Source: Variovorax ginsengisoli
GTDB taxonomy: Bacteria; Pseudomonadota; Gammaproteobacteria; Burkholderiales; Burkholderiaceae_C
DNA length: 64,000 bases
Reading direction: 5' to 3'
Assembly: GCF_030811835.1 (NCBI RefSeq)
Contig: NZ_JAUSRO010000001.1
Location: 310,001 to 374,000, forward strand
Below, piece after piece: positions 55,841 through 64,000 of this stretch. A program made the translations under genes and the position numbers. Below the pieces are notes generated by a model. It was not told the origin of the DNA. It saw only the letters and a program-made list of their open reading frames with translations, and searched no databases. Numbering within the stretch: the stretch's first letter is position 1; each line of letters begins with the position of its first letter.

Positions 55841-56452
55841 TCAGGCTTCGACCGGCGATGCCGCCACGAGATGCTCCGTCAGGAACCAGACCTGCAACTC
55901 GTTGGTACGCAGGACGTTCGAGACGAACACATCGTTGCTGCCATCGTCGCCGATCTCGTCGACTTTCTTGGCGGCTTCGCGAGCGCCGATGATGATCATT
56001 TCGTGGGCTTCGGCGAGTCGACGGATCTGCACAGCAGCCGGCTCACGACCGCGCGGCGGCCTTGGAATGCGCGTGGTTTCTGCGATATCGCCGGCCATGG
56101 CCAGCGCGATGCCGCCCAGCAGTTGAATGCGCTCGGCCAGGATGTCGACGAGCAGCACCTGCGCTTCGAAGTGCTGGTCGTACATGAGGTGCAGCTGGTT
56201 GAAGGTCGGGCCAACCACTTGCCAGTGGTGCTTCTTGTACATGTCGCGCAGCGTGATCGTGTCCGCCAGGCATTGGTTGAGCAACTCCACGCTCTTCTTG
56301 CAGACATCTTCGGACAGACCGTTGGGCAGTTTGACGATCTCGCCATACTTTTGCGTTTCGTGCGACTGCTGATGCAGATTGGGCTGCACGGCCTGTGCCG
56401 CGGCGGTCTTGGGTGCGCCGGGGAGGGGTTGGGATTTTCGAGTCGATGCCAT
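55841..56452 (-). CDS. dps: Dps-family DNA-binding ferritin-like protein
   Basis: This is a 203-residue protein from the ATG at 56452; an ATG two codons upstream is too close to the AGGA. The ferroxidase-centre residues are in MYKKHHWQVVGP (His) and LMYDQHFEAQVLLVDILAER (Asp, Glu) of the inter-subunit site. The N-terminal 45 residues are basic and Ala/Pro-rich, consistent with DNA binding. It stores iron, consumes peroxide and compacts DNA in stress. Confidence 0.93.
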   Translation of the reverse strand: MASTRKSQPLPGAPKTAAAQAVQPNLHQQSHETQKYGEIVKLPNGLSEDVCKKSVELLNQCLADTITLRDMYKKHHWQVVGPTFNQLHLMYDQHFEAQVLLVDILAERIQLLGGIALAMAGDIAETTRIPRPPRGREPAAVQIRRLAEAHEMIIIGAREAAKKVDEIGDDGSNDVFVSNVLRTNELQVWFLTEHLVAASPVEA

Positions 56453-56570
56453 GGTCATTCCTGGAAAGGTAGTGGGATGCCATGGTGTAGGCCTGCCGCG
56501 GCCATCGCGGCGTAGGTGCGCGGGCCGTGATGCTGCGCGTGCGCAGGCACATTGTCCAATTACCGGAATG

Positions 56571-56606
56571 AAAAACGCCCGCCATCCTCAGGATGGCGGG
56601 CGTTTT
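56571..56606 (-). terminator. Intrinsic terminator after tRNA-Lys
   Basis: The 13-bp stem ACGCCCGCCATCC/GGATGGCGGGCGT with loop TCA is followed on the minus strand by a TTTT run. It is about 20 nt downstream of the tRNA 3' end. Confidence 0.9.
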
Positions 56607-56626
56607 AAACGCTTGCGCGGTGTTGG

Positions 56627-56702
56627 TGGTGGGCCCTGAGTGACTCGAACACTCGACCTACGGATTAAGAGTCCGCTGCTCTACCAACTGAGCTAAGAGC
56701 CC
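56627..56702 (-). tRNA. tRNA-Lys (CTT)
   Basis: This is a 76-nt cloverleaf on the minus strand, CCA encoded. The acceptor stem GGGCTCT pairs with AGGGCCC (with G-T pairs), the D-loop has AGCTCAGTTGGTAGAGC, and the anticodon loop is CTCTTAA with anticodon CTT. The T-arm is GAGTGTTCGAGTCACTC. It has its own promoter and terminator. Confidence 0.96.
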
Positions 56703-56739
56703 CTGTATCAAGCATTGCTGCTGACCAGTCAATCCAGCG

Positions 56740-56769
56740 ATTATACGCACAGATTCGTTGGGTTGGCAA
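56740..56769 (-). promoter_or_regulatory. Promoter of tRNA-Lys
   Basis: On the minus strand TTGCCA (56769-56764) and TATAAT (56745-56740) are separated by 18 nt. Transcription would start about 30 nt before the mature tRNA. Confidence 0.8.
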
Positions 56770-56870
56770 ATCGAACGATGAAATTTGTCTACGAAATTGC
56801 ACGGCGTGCATCAGGGCTCGAAGTGCATGCCAACATCGCAGGCTGGTTGAATCCATCGAAAGCCCACTGA

Positions 56871-57749
56871 ATGACCGCAATGACTGCACACGATTCCGCC
56901 TGGTTCGAGGCCATGTACAACAACCGGGTACGGGTGCCCGACAGTGGGGACTACATGGCGCGTTGGGCGCGTGATTCCGCCGCCGTGCGGGCGGTGGCGG
57001 CCTGCGCGCTCGACGTAGCGTACGGCAATGGGGCGGGCGAGACGCTCGACGTGTTTCCGGCATCCAGTCCCGCTGCGCCGGTGCTTTTCTTCATCCATGG
57101 CGGCTACTGGCGTGCGCTCGACAAAAGCGACCATTCTTTTCTCGCGCCTGCGTTCACCGCGCAGGACGTGTGCGTGGTGGTGCCGAACTACGCGCTGTGC
57201 CCCGGCACGCCGGCGCACCCGGTCACGGTCGCGGACATCGCGTCGCAGATGGTGCGTGCCCTGGTCTGGACGTGGCGCCATGTTGCCGCGTACGGTGGCG
57301 ATCCGTCGCGCATCACCGTGGCGGGGCATTCTGCCGGGGGTCATCTGACGGCGATGATGCTCGGTTGCCTGTGGCCCGAAGTGGCGCCGGATTTGCCGAC
57401 GCTCCTGGTACGCAACGGCTTGTCTATTTCGGGACTTTACATGCTGGAGCCGCTGCGCCACGTGCCTTTCCTGGGCAACTCGCTCGGCCTCACGCCGGAC
57501 AATGTGCGCCCGCTCAGTCCCGCACTCTGGCCGGCGCCTGAAAACGGCGCGCTCCACAGCGTGGTGGGTGGCGACGAGAGCGATGAATTCATCCGGCAGA
57601 ACGCGTTGATCCGGTCTGCATGGGGTGCGGATCGGGTGCCGGTGTGCGATACGTTGCCGGGCCTGCAGCATTTCAGCGTGCTGGACGCGCTGGCGCAGCC
57701 AGACCACGTCCTGCATGCACACGCAATGAGGCTGCTGCGGCAGGCCTGA
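56871..57749 (+). CDS. Alpha/beta hydrolase (arylformamidase-like esterase)
   Basis: This is a 292-residue hydrolase. The oxyanion motif FIHGGYWRALDK around residue 75 (HGGYW is typical of kynurenine formamidase-like enzymes), the nucleophile elbow VAGHSAGGHLTAMM around 148, and a late LQHFSVLDAL with the catalytic His around 265 are seen. It may hydrolyse N-formylkynurenine or another small ester or amide. No other kynurenine genes are near. It converges on guaC with 19 nt between stops. Confidence 0.85.
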   Translation: MTAMTAHDSAWFEAMYNNRVRVPDSGDYMARWARDSAAVRAVAACALDVAYGNGAGETLDVFPASSPAAPVLFFIHGGYWRALDKSDHSFLAPAFTAQDVCVVVPNYALCPGTPAHPVTVADIASQMVRALVWTWRHVAAYGGDPSRITVAGHSAGGHLTAMMLGCLWPEVAPDLPTLLVRNGLSISGLYMLEPLRHVPFLGNSLGLTPDNVRPLSPALWPAPENGALHSVVGGDESDEFIRQNALIRSAWGADRVPVCDTLPGLQHFSVLDALAQPDHVLHAHAMRLLRQA

Positions 57750-57768
57750 GCGAGACGCCGCAAGGCGC

Positions 57769-58746
57769 TCACATCAGCAGGTGTTCTCCCTCGTTGGCAC
57801 CGCCGAGCGTGACGTAGTTGACCTTGCGGATGTCCATCAGCGCCTTGCCGCCGGCATAGCTGATGGAGCTCTGCACGTCCTGCTCCATCTCGATCAGCGT
57901 GTCGGCCAGCTTGCCCTTGATCGGCTCCAGGATGCGCTTGCCTTCGACGTGCTTGTACTCGCCCTTGTTGAAGTCGCTGGCCGAGCCGTAGTACTCCTTG
58001 AAGAGCACACCGTCGACCTCGACCGTCTTGCCGGGCGATTCCTCATGGCCGGCGAAGAGCGAACCGATCATCACCATCGACGCGCCGAAGCGGATGCTCT
58101 TGGCAATGTCGCCGTGGTCGCGGATGCCGCCGTCGGCAATGATCGGCTTGGTCGCCACCCGGGCACACCACTTGAGCGCGCTCAGCTGCCAGCCACCCGT
58201 GCCGAAACCGGTCTTGAGCTTGGTGATGCACACCTTGCCCGGGCCGATGCCGACCTTGGTCGCATCGGCGCCCCAGTTCTCGAGGTCGATGATCGCCTCG
58301 GGCGTGCCGACATTGCCCGCGATGACGAAGCTCTTGGGCAGCTTGTCCTTGAGGTAGCCGATCATGTTCTTCACCGTGTCGGCGTGGCCGTGCGCGATGT
58401 CGATCGTGATGTACTCCGGCACCAGGCCCGCCGCGACCAGCTGGTCGACCGTGTCGTAGTCGGCCTGCTTCACGCCCAGCGAGATCGAGGCGAAGGTGCC
58501 CTGAGCGTGCATGTGCCTGACGAACGCGACGTTGTCGAGGTCGAAGCGGTGCATCACGTAGAAGTAGCCGTTCTGCGCCAGCCAGAGGCTGATGGTCTCG
58601 TCGACCACCGTCTTCATGTTGGCCGGCACGACCGGGAGGCGGAAGCTGCGGTCGCCGAGCGTGACGCTCGCGTCGCATTCCGAACGGCTTTCCACGCGGC
58701 ATTTGCGCGGCAGCAACAGGATGTTGTCGTAATCGAAGATCTGCAT
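57769..58746 (-). CDS. guaC: GMP reductase
   Basis: This is a 325-residue IMPDH/GMPR-family barrel. [16 protein letters not shown] near residue 10, the catalytic loop [19 protein letters not shown] (Cys about residue 175), and [20 protein letters not shown] are diagnostic. FKEYYGSAS and the lack of a CBS domain mark GMP reductase rather than IMP dehydrogenase. It converts GMP to IMP with NADPH. An AGGAG lies 11 nt before the ATG at 58746. A strong terminator hairpin lies 96 nt upstream of the start codon. Confidence 0.95.
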   Translation of the reverse strand: MQIFDYDNILLLPRKCRVESRSECDASVTLGDRSFRLPVVPANMKTVVDETISLWLAQNGYFYVMHRFDLDNVAFVRHMHAQGTFASISLGVKQADYDTVDQLVAAGLVPEYITIDIAHGHADTVKNMIGYLKDKLPKSFVIAGNVGTPEAIIDLENWGADATKVGIGPGKVCITKLKTGFGTGGWQLSALKWCARVATKPIIADGGIRDHGDIAKSIRFGASMVMIGSLFAGHEESPGKTVEVDGVLFKEYYGSASDFNKGEYKHVEGKRILEPIKGKLADTLIEMEQDVQSSISYAGGKALMDIRKVNYVTLGGANEGEHLLM

Positions 58747-58842
58747 GAGAAACCAAGCTCCTGTGAAGGTGCACCGCGGAACGATTTCCGGCGGCGTTGG
58801 GCGCTTGGTCCCGGCCCGGTCGTTTCGACGTCCTCGCGGACG

Positions 58843-58876
58843 AAAAAAAACCGGGCGACAAGAAACTTGGGCCCGG
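58843..58876 (-). terminator. Strong terminator hairpin upstream of guaC (possible attenuator)
   Basis: On the minus strand CCGGGC-c-CAAG-TTT-CTTG-tc-GCCCGG is followed by eight T. It lies 190 nt downstream of the ompW stop and 96 nt upstream of the guaC start, so it either ends ompW transcription or sits in the guaC leader. A -10-like TAGAAT lies only about 10 nt before it. Confidence 0.8.
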
Positions 58877-58959
58877 TGGCTGATTCTAGGCAGGTGCCGC
58901 TTCGCGTGCGCTGTAACTTTCGTATAGACCTTATTCGCGGCGGTGATCTCCCCCGATCG

Positions 58960-59056
58960 GTCCCAGGGATACCGCGGAACTGGCTTTGCCAGGCCGCCGG
59001 TATCGCTCCCTTGAGGGGGAGGCGGTGACACGCAGTGCGCCGCTTCGGGGGGGTGC
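58960..59056 (-). repeat. Dispersed intergenic hairpin repeat, copy 2
   Basis: This is the reverse-oriented relative of the element at 6540-6612. The main hairpin 58968-59004 has outer arms GATACC/GGTATC, conserved GCGG/CCGC, and inner arms CTGGC/GCCAG around TTT, followed by CTCCC-TTGA-GGGGG. Three base-pair differences from copy 1 preserve pairing. Confidence 0.75.
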
Positions 59057-59064
59057 CAATATTT

Positions 59065-59718
59065 CTAGAAGCGGTAGCCGATGCCCACGCCGATCAGCAG
59101 CGGGTCGACCTTGACCGTCGACAGCTTGGTCCCATTCAGGCTCACATCGGTACGGATCTGGACCTTCTTCACGTCGAAGTTCAGGAACACGTTCTTGGCG
59201 ACCTTGATGTCGAAACCCGCGCCCACGGCCAGGCCGAAGCTGTTGTGGTCCAAGTCCAGCCGACCGACGGTCGGCACGGTCAGGTTGGTCGAACTGATGC
59301 GCGTGTAGTTGAGCCCGGCACCGACATAGGGTCGGAAGGTGCCTTCGGGCAAAAAGTGGTACTGCAGCGTGAGCGTCGGCGGCAGGTGCTTGAAGGTGCC
59401 AATGTCCACCGGGCCACCGAGCGCACTCTGCTCGATCGTCACATGCTGCTTCTGCGGCACGGTCAGCACCAGTTCTGTCGCGATGTTCGGCGTGAAGAAG
59501 TAGGTGATGTCGAGTTCAGGGATCGTCTTCTTGTCGATGGTGATCGCGTTTTCCGGCACGGCCAGCGCGCCGATGGCGTCTGACTTGTTGGCCGGCTCGA
59601 GGCGCACGGCGCGCGCGCGCACCAGCCAGTTGCCCTGGGCTTCCTGCGCCAGCGCAGGAACGGCGCACATCGTGCCGAGCAGGGTGGCGGCAAGGGCGCG
59701 GGCGAGATTCGTCTTCAT
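59065..59718 (-). CDS. ompW: OmpW-family outer-membrane protein
   Basis: This is a 217-residue small beta-barrel. A signal peptide ends at ALAQ near residue 25. [14 protein letters not shown] starts the barrel, [20 protein letters not shown] in the middle and the terminal IGVGIGYRF are family landmarks. It forms an 8-stranded barrel for small hydrophobic molecules. The start is 139 nt from an FNR/Anr-like site shared with the divergent azurin gene. Confidence 0.92.
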   Translation of the reverse strand: MKTNLARALAATLLGTMCAVPALAQEAQGNWLVRARAVRLEPANKSDAIGALAVPENAITIDKKTIPELDITYFFTPNIATELVLTVPQKQHVTIEQSALGGPVDIGTFKHLPPTLTLQYHFLPEGTFRPYVGAGLNYTRISSTNLTVPTVGRLDLDHNSFGLAVGAGFDIKVAKNVFLNFDVKKVQIRTDVSLNGTKLSTVKVDPLLIGVGIGYRF

Positions 59719-59856
59719 GGTCTTGGAACTCCAGTAGTGGCCGACACGTGTTGTCGGAAGCCGCAGTCAGTTTCGGCACACCGCGTCATTGCGTCCTTGA
59801 TCCATGGCAAACGTTTGCCGGGCGGTGTTTCAAACCTGCAACGGGGTGCGCGTGCC

Positions 59857-59870
59857 TTGACGCAGGTCAG
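59857..59870. promoter_or_regulatory. Candidate FNR/Anr box between ompW and azurin
   Basis: TTGACGCAGGTCAG matches TTGAT-N4-ATCAA at 7 of 10 positions, and at 9 of 10 the GTCAA-type variant common in betaproteobacteria. Its centre lies about 85 nt before the azurin ATG, which would place it near -41.5 of a start site around 59905. Confidence 0.55.
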
Positions 59871-59948
59871 TGCCTGGGCCGTACGAGCCTTCAGACTGCC
59901 TGCACCGCAGCGCTTCCGCGCGGCTTCACCCTCCTGGAGATATTTCCC

Positions 59949-60401
59949 ATGCTTTGTCATCGTCTTGCTGCTCTCGCCGTTCTGGCGCTCGCTTCGTCTT
60001 CTGTCTTCGCAGCCGACTGCACGGTCCAGATCGAGGGCAACGACGCCATGCAGTTCAACAAGACCGCCATCGAGGTCAGCAAGACCTGCAAGGACTTCAC
60101 CGTCCAGCTCAAGCACGCCGGCAAGCTGCCCAAGCAGGCCATGGGCCACAACTGGGTGCTGGCCAAGACGGCCGACGTGCAGGGCGTTGCCACCGACGGC
60201 ATCGCCGCGGGTCTGCCGCAGAACTACGTGAAGGCCGGCGACGCGCGCGTCGTGGCCCACACCAAGATCGTCGGGGGTGGCGAGACCGACAGCGTGACCT
60301 TTGCCGTGGCCAAGCTCGGCGCGGCCGACAGCTACACCTACTTTTGTTCCTTCCCTGGTCATTCGGCGATCATGAAGGGCACGCTCAAGCTGGTGAAATA
60401 A
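59949..60401 (+). CDS. azu: Azurin (blue copper protein)
   Basis: This is a 150-residue periplasmic electron carrier. The signal peptide ends at SVFA, residue 21. The mature protein begins [16 protein letters not shown]. The copper ligands are readable: His in [10 protein letters not shown], and Cys, His and axial Met in [13 protein letters not shown]. The disulfide Cys pair is also present. GGAG precedes the ATG at 59949. It feeds electrons to cytochrome peroxidase or denitrification enzymes. Confidence 0.96.
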   Translation: MLCHRLAALAVLALASSSVFAADCTVQIEGNDAMQFNKTAIEVSKTCKDFTVQLKHAGKLPKQAMGHNWVLAKTADVQGVATDGIAAGLPQNYVKAGDARVVAHTKIVGGGETDSVTFAVAKLGAADSYTYFCSFPGHSAIMKGTLKLVK

Positions 60402-60445
60402 GCCGGACCGGTGCCGCGCGGACCCCGGCTTCCTACAATGTCGGA

Positions 60446-62848
60446 ATGTCTCTTTTCGGCTCGCACGACGCCTCCGCCGGCGCCCCCTCTTTCCCAGCGG
60501 CCGCATCGCCCCTGCTCGCCAACCTCAACCCCGAGCAGCTCGCCGCGGTCACGCTGCCTGTGGGCAACGCGCTGATCCTCGCCGGGGCCGGCTCCGGCAA
60601 GACGCGGGTGCTCACCACCCGCATCGCCTGGCTGATGCAGACGGGCCAGGTGTCGCCCGGTGGCATCCTCGCCGTGACCTTCACCAACAAGGCGGCCAAG
60701 GAAATGATGACGCGGTTGACCGCCATGCTGCCGGTCAACGTGCGCGGCATGTGGATCGGCACCTTCCACGGCCTGTGCAACCGCCTGCTGCGCGCGCACT
60801 GGAAACTGGCCCACCTGCCCTCGACCTTCCAGATCCTCGACACGCAGGACCAGCTCTCGGCGATCAAGCGGCTGATGAAGCAGTACAACGTCGACGACGA
60901 ACGCTTTCCTGCCAAACAGACGCAATGGTTCATTGCCGGCGCCAAGGAAGACGGGCTGCGACCGCGCGACGTCGAAGTGCGCAGCGACGACGATCGCAAG
61001 AAGGTCGAGCTTTACCAGCTCTACGAGGAGCAATGCCAGCGCGAAGGCGTGGTCGACTTCGGTGAGTTGATGCTGCGCAGCTACGAACTGCTGCGCGACA
61101 ACGACGCCGTGCGCGAGCACTACCAGCGGCGCTTTCGTCACATCATGATCGACGAGTTCCAGGACACCAACCGCCTGCAGTACGCCTGGATCAAGATGCT
61201 GTCGGGCCGCACGGCCGAAGGCCGCTTCGAGCCCAGCGGTCACAACAGCGTGATCGCCGTGGGTGACGACGACCAGAGCATCTACGCCTTTCGCGGCGCC
61301 CGCGTGGGCAACATGGCCGATTTCGTGCGCGAGTTCGACGTGCAGCGCCAGATCAAGCTGGAACAGAACTACCGCAGTTTCGGCAACATCCTCGATTCGG
61401 CCAACGCGCTGATCAGCAACAACACCAAGCGCCTGGGCAAGAGCCTGCGCACCGAGCAGGGACCGGGCGAGCCGGTGCGCGTGTACGAATCGACCAGCGA
61501 TTTTGCCGAGGCGCAATGGATGGTCGAAGAGATGCGGCAGCTCGCGCGCGAGGGCATCGACCGCAAGGAGATGGCCGTGCTCTACCGCAGCAATGCGCAG
61601 AGCCGCGTGATCGAAACCGCGCTCTTCAATGCCGCCGTGCCCTACCGCGTGTATGGCGGCCTGCGCTTTTTCGAGCGCGCCGAAATCAAGCATGCGCTGG
61701 CTTACCTGCGCCTGCTGGAGAACAAGGATGACGACACCAGCTTCCTGCGTGTCGTCAACTTCCCGCCGCGTGGCATCGGTGCGCGCAGCATCGAGCAGCT
61801 GCAGGACGCAGCACGCGCGGCCGGCCATTCGTTGCACGATGCGGTGAGCGCCGTGGGCGGCAAGGCGGGTGCCAACCTGTCGGCCTTCGTCGCCAAGATC
61901 GACGTGCTGCGCGAGCAGACCGTTGGCATCTCGCTGCGCGAGATCATCGAACTGGTGCTCGACCACAGCGGGCTCATCGAGCACTACAAGGCCGACCGCG
62001 AGGGCGCTGACCGCATCGAGAATCTGGAAGAACTGGTCAATGCGGCCGAGAGCTTCGTCACGCAGGAGGGCTTCGGTCGTGATGCGGTCGCGCTGCCGGT
62101 GGACGAGCTGCGCCAGTCGCCGGCCAGCCAGGGGCTGGACCCCAGCTTGCCCGTGATCGACGAGCCACTTGCGCCTGACGCCGAAACCGGCGAGACGCTC
62201 AGCCCGCTCGCCGCCTTCCTGACCCACGCCGCGCTGGAGTCCGGCGACAACCAGGCGCAGGCCGGACAGGACGCCGTGCAGCTCATGACGGTGCATGCCG
62301 CCAAGGGCCTGGAGTTCGATTGCGTGTTCATCACCGGTATGGAGGAGGGCCTGTTCCCGCACGAGAACTCGATGAGCGACTTCGATGGGCTCGAAGAGGA
62401 GCGCCGCCTGATGTACGTCGCCATCACCCGTGCACGCCAGCGCCTGTACATGAGCCATTCGCAGACGCGCATGCTGCACGGCCAGACCCGCTACAACCTC
62501 AAGAGCCGCTTCTACGACGAGCTGCCCGAAGGCGCGCTCAAGTGGCTCACGCCGAAGAACCAGGGCTTCGCGCCTTCAGCCTTCGGCTACGGTGGCGGCT
62601 ATGCGACGTCGCGGGGGGCAGGTGGTGGTTACAGCAAGGATTCCTTCGCAAGCCCGCCGGTGCCGCCACAGAAGGCCGCGCCGTCGCATGGGCTGCGCTC
62701 GGGCATGCAGGTGTTCCACAACAAGTTTGGCGAAGGCACCGTGGTGTCGCTGGAAGGCAGTGGCGACGACGCGCGTGCGCAGATCAATTTCCCGCGCCAT
62801 GGGGTCAAGTGGTTGGCGTTGTCGGTGGCGAAGCTCACGCCGGTCTGA
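60446..62848 (+). CDS. uvrD: DNA helicase II, UvrD/PcrA
   Basis: This is an 800-residue SF1A helicase for nucleotide-excision and mismatch repair. Walker A AGAGSGKTRVL is around residue 48, Ia FTNKAAKEM, Walker B MIDEFQDTN around 235, III GDDDQSIYAFRGA, V LMTVHAAKGLEFD around 612, and VI VAITRARQRLY around 660. A Gly/Ala-rich linker precedes a C-terminal Tudor-like RNAP-binding domain (FGEGTVVSLEGSG). TACAAT lies exactly 6 nt before the ATG at 60446, suggesting a leaderless message; the longer frame to 59870 crosses the azurin gene and was rejected. Confidence 0.95.
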   Translation: MSLFGSHDASAGAPSFPAAASPLLANLNPEQLAAVTLPVGNALILAGAGSGKTRVLTTRIAWLMQTGQVSPGGILAVTFTNKAAKEMMTRLTAMLPVNVRGMWIGTFHGLCNRLLRAHWKLAHLPSTFQILDTQDQLSAIKRLMKQYNVDDERFPAKQTQWFIAGAKEDGLRPRDVEVRSDDDRKKVELYQLYEEQCQREGVVDFGELMLRSYELLRDNDAVREHYQRRFRHIMIDEFQDTNRLQYAWIKMLSGRTAEGRFEPSGHNSVIAVGDDDQSIYAFRGARVGNMADFVREFDVQRQIKLEQNYRSFGNILDSANALISNNTKRLGKSLRTEQGPGEPVRVYESTSDFAEAQWMVEEMRQLAREGIDRKEMAVLYRSNAQSRVIETALFNAAVPYRVYGGLRFFERAEIKHALAYLRLLENKDDDTSFLRVVNFPPRGIGARSIEQLQDAARAAGHSLHDAVSAVGGKAGANLSAFVAKIDVLREQTVGISLREIIELVLDHSGLIEHYKADREGADRIENLEELVNAAESFVTQEGFGRDAVALPVDELRQSPASQGLDPSLPVIDEPLAPDAETGETLSPLAAFLTHAALESGDNQAQAGQDAVQLMTVHAAKGLEFDCVFITGMEEGLFPHENSMSDFDGLEEERRLMYVAITRARQRLYMSHSQTRMLHGQTRYNLKSRFYDELPEGALKWLTPKNQGFAPSAFGYGGGYATSRGAGGGYSKDSFASPPVPPQKAAPSHGLRSGMQVFHNKFGEGTVVSLEGSGDDARAQINFPRHGVKWLALSVAKLTPV

Positions 62849-62879
62849 TATTGCTCCGCAAGCCCGGCCACGGCCCGCG

Positions 62880-63671
62880 TCAGTTCGGGTTGAAGCTGTC
62901 CCTGAATGTGAACCAGGTGCTGGTGAAGAACATGGCCGCCATGACCAAAGCACCACCGAGCATCACGGCACCGCTTGCGGCGGTTGTGCCGCCGTCGCCT
63001 CCGCCCACCGCCACCATCAGGCTGGCGACGATGCTCAGCACGATGCCTACGCCGATGAACACGCCGAACCAGGCGAGGCCGAACAGGCTGAGGGCACCGA
63101 AGTTCTTGAAGCAGGCGACGAAGCTGAAGAACAGGCTCTTGGCTGGCGGCACGCGGTGCCAGTGCACCAGCGCTGGGGCATGCCAAAACGCGAGCGACAG
63201 CGGCAAGTACAGGCCCATCGCGATCCACACGGCCACCTGGAATTCCGTTTTCTCAGCAACTTCGCGCGTCAATGGCTCGCCCATCAGGTAAATGCGTGCG
63301 AATTCACCACCGTCGGCGATCGCCGAAATTGCCATCACCAGCAGAAACAGGATGGCGTAGAGCGCGCCCAGTCCCATCATCGGGCGCACGTCGCTGCGAA
63401 CGGCGTGGATCGCAGCCTTGAATACTGCGCCGGCCATCGGCTTTTCAGGTCCGGCGGCCTCAGCGGCAGCGGCCATGAGGCCCAGCGTCATGCTGGGCAG
63501 CAGCATCAACGCCAGCACGGTCCCGAGAAATGGAATCAGCGAGGCGATGGAGACCACCGCCATGAAAAAGAAGAAGAGCGAAATGAAGGCCAGCGGCTGC
63601 CGGAAAAAGGTCTTGAGTCCGGTACGGACCCATGACACGCCGGTTCGAGCCGGCACCAGGTTGAGTTTCAT
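62880..63671 (-). CDS. BPSS1780-family membrane protein
   Basis: This is a 263-residue protein with about six hydrophobic segments. The N-terminal stretch from LVPARTGVSWVRTGLKTFFR and AFWHAPALVHWHRVPPAKSL in the middle are typical of this uncharacterised betaproteobacterial family. Its function is unknown. It starts 9 nt after thrB on the same strand and is probably co-transcribed, as in related genomes. It converges on uvrD. Confidence 0.82.
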   Translation of the reverse strand: MKLNLVPARTGVSWVRTGLKTFFRQPLAFISLFFFFMAVVSIASLIPFLGTVLALMLLPSMTLGLMAAAAEAAGPEKPMAGAVFKAAIHAVRSDVRPMMGLGALYAILFLLVMAISAIADGGEFARIYLMGEPLTREVAEKTEFQVAVWIAMGLYLPLSLAFWHAPALVHWHRVPPAKSLFFSFVACFKNFGALSLFGLAWFGVFIGVGIVLSIVASLMVAVGGGDGGTTAASGAVMLGGALVMAAMFFTSTWFTFRDSFNPN

Positions 63672-63680
63672 CGGTTCAGT

Positions 63681-64000
63681 TCAGGCCGCCACGGCTTCGT
63701 GGGGCGCTTGCAAGGGGAGGGCGAGCGGCGTCGGTGCGCCGGCGCGCTCGCGCAGCACCCGCTCGAAGTGCGTCGGATCGTGCGGCGTGAGCATGCTGGC
63801 CTCACGCGGCAGGTGGAAGTCCCAGAGACGCGAAATCCAGAAGCGCAACGCGGCCGCTCGCAGCATGGCGGGCAGCAACTGGCGTTCGGCGGCCTCCAGC
63901 GGGCGCACCGTCTGGTAGGCGTCAAGGAGCGCCGCGGCACGTGCCGCTTCGTGGCGCCCGGTGGGCAGGTCGATCGCCCAGTCGTTCAGGCAGACGGCCA
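63681..64000 (-). CDS. thrB: Homoserine kinase (APH-like type), C-terminal part
   Basis: About 106 C-terminal residues are visible; the gene continues beyond the right edge. [12 protein letters not shown] at the visible start, [20 protein letters not shown] and [13 protein letters not shown], then [13 protein letters not shown] match the aminoglycoside-phosphotransferase-fold homoserine kinase of betaproteobacteria. It phosphorylates homoserine on the way to threonine. The first possible internal start (63908) is not the gene start. Confidence 0.88.
   Translation of the reverse strand, partial: AVCLNDWAIDLPTGRHEAARAAALLDAYQTVRPLEAAERQLLPAMLRAAALRFWISRLWDFHLPREASMLTPHDPTHFERVLRERAGAPTPLALPLQAPHEAVAA

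Noticed and set aside
60359-62479. 706-residue minus-strand frame opposite uvrD
   Set aside because: It is an antisense shadow; uvrD has every helicase motif in order.

Overview
The window is dense, GC-rich bacterial chromosome of betaproteobacterial, Comamonadaceae-like (Variovorax/Acidovorax-type) character. This rests on gene content and order: rpsP-rimM-trmD-rplS, hda next to pcnB and folK, purM beside an AI-2E-type permease, M48 peptidase-phhB-rsgA beside orn, a BPSS1780-family membrane protein next to an APH-type thrB, and many Bug/BMP/LysR proteins typical of the group. No rRNA, CRISPR array, phage or intact insertion sequence was seen. There is one tRNA, tRNA-Lys(CTT).

Layout. 1-7.9 kb is a purine module: the 3' end of xdhB, a LysR regulator, and a BMP-type nucleoside/purine ABC transporter (ATPase, two permeases, lipoprotein receptor). 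7.9-10.3 kb is a divergent MFS/LysR pair. 10.3-14.8 kb is an amine/amino-acid oxidase with a polar amino-acid ABC transporter, divergent from an IclR regulator. 14.8-18.8 kb holds a SulP transporter, a PAP2 phosphatase and an adenine/adenosine deaminase. 18.8-29.5 kb is a GntR-controlled sugar-acid locus: a carbohydrate ABC importer, 2-hydroxyacid dehydrogenase, idonate and gluconate 5-dehydrogenase homologues, a Bug receptor and a ManD-type dehydratase. 29.5-31.7 kb is a TonB siderophore receptor behind a Fur box. 31.7-33.6 kb is a lower-GC accessory island. 33.6-38 kb holds a GlxA-type regulator with DJ-1 and isochorismatase-like enzymes, an AI-2E-type permease and purM. 38-64 kb is mostly core: hda, pcnB, folK, DUF47-pit, ribosomal and tRNA-modification genes, hisC, rsgA, phhB, orn, a DEAD-box helicase, an EAL protein, dps, guaC, ompW, azurin, uvrD and thrB (partial).

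The most interesting spot is the island at 31.7-33.6 kb. A PAAR-domain protein runs into an 8-bp tandem repeat (AGACGACG, 3.5 copies). Removing exactly one repeat unit joins the PAAR domain in frame to a downstream zinc-metallopeptidase (M35-like, HEVTH) domain, giving one protein of about 332 residues. This looks like a type VI secretion effector broken, or switched, by a simple-sequence repeat. It overlaps a small exported OmpA-like protein that is a natural candidate for its periplasmic immunity factor, and the island is bracketed by an imperfect 34/35-bp direct repeat.

Other signals not explained by ordinary gene calls are: five genes with a -10-like hexamer exactly 6 nt before the ATG (possible leaderless mRNAs); a dispersed intergenic hairpin element present twice with compensatory base changes; a strong terminator hairpin 96 nt upstream of guaC; and candidate Pho, Fur, FNR/Anr, IclR and LysR sites.
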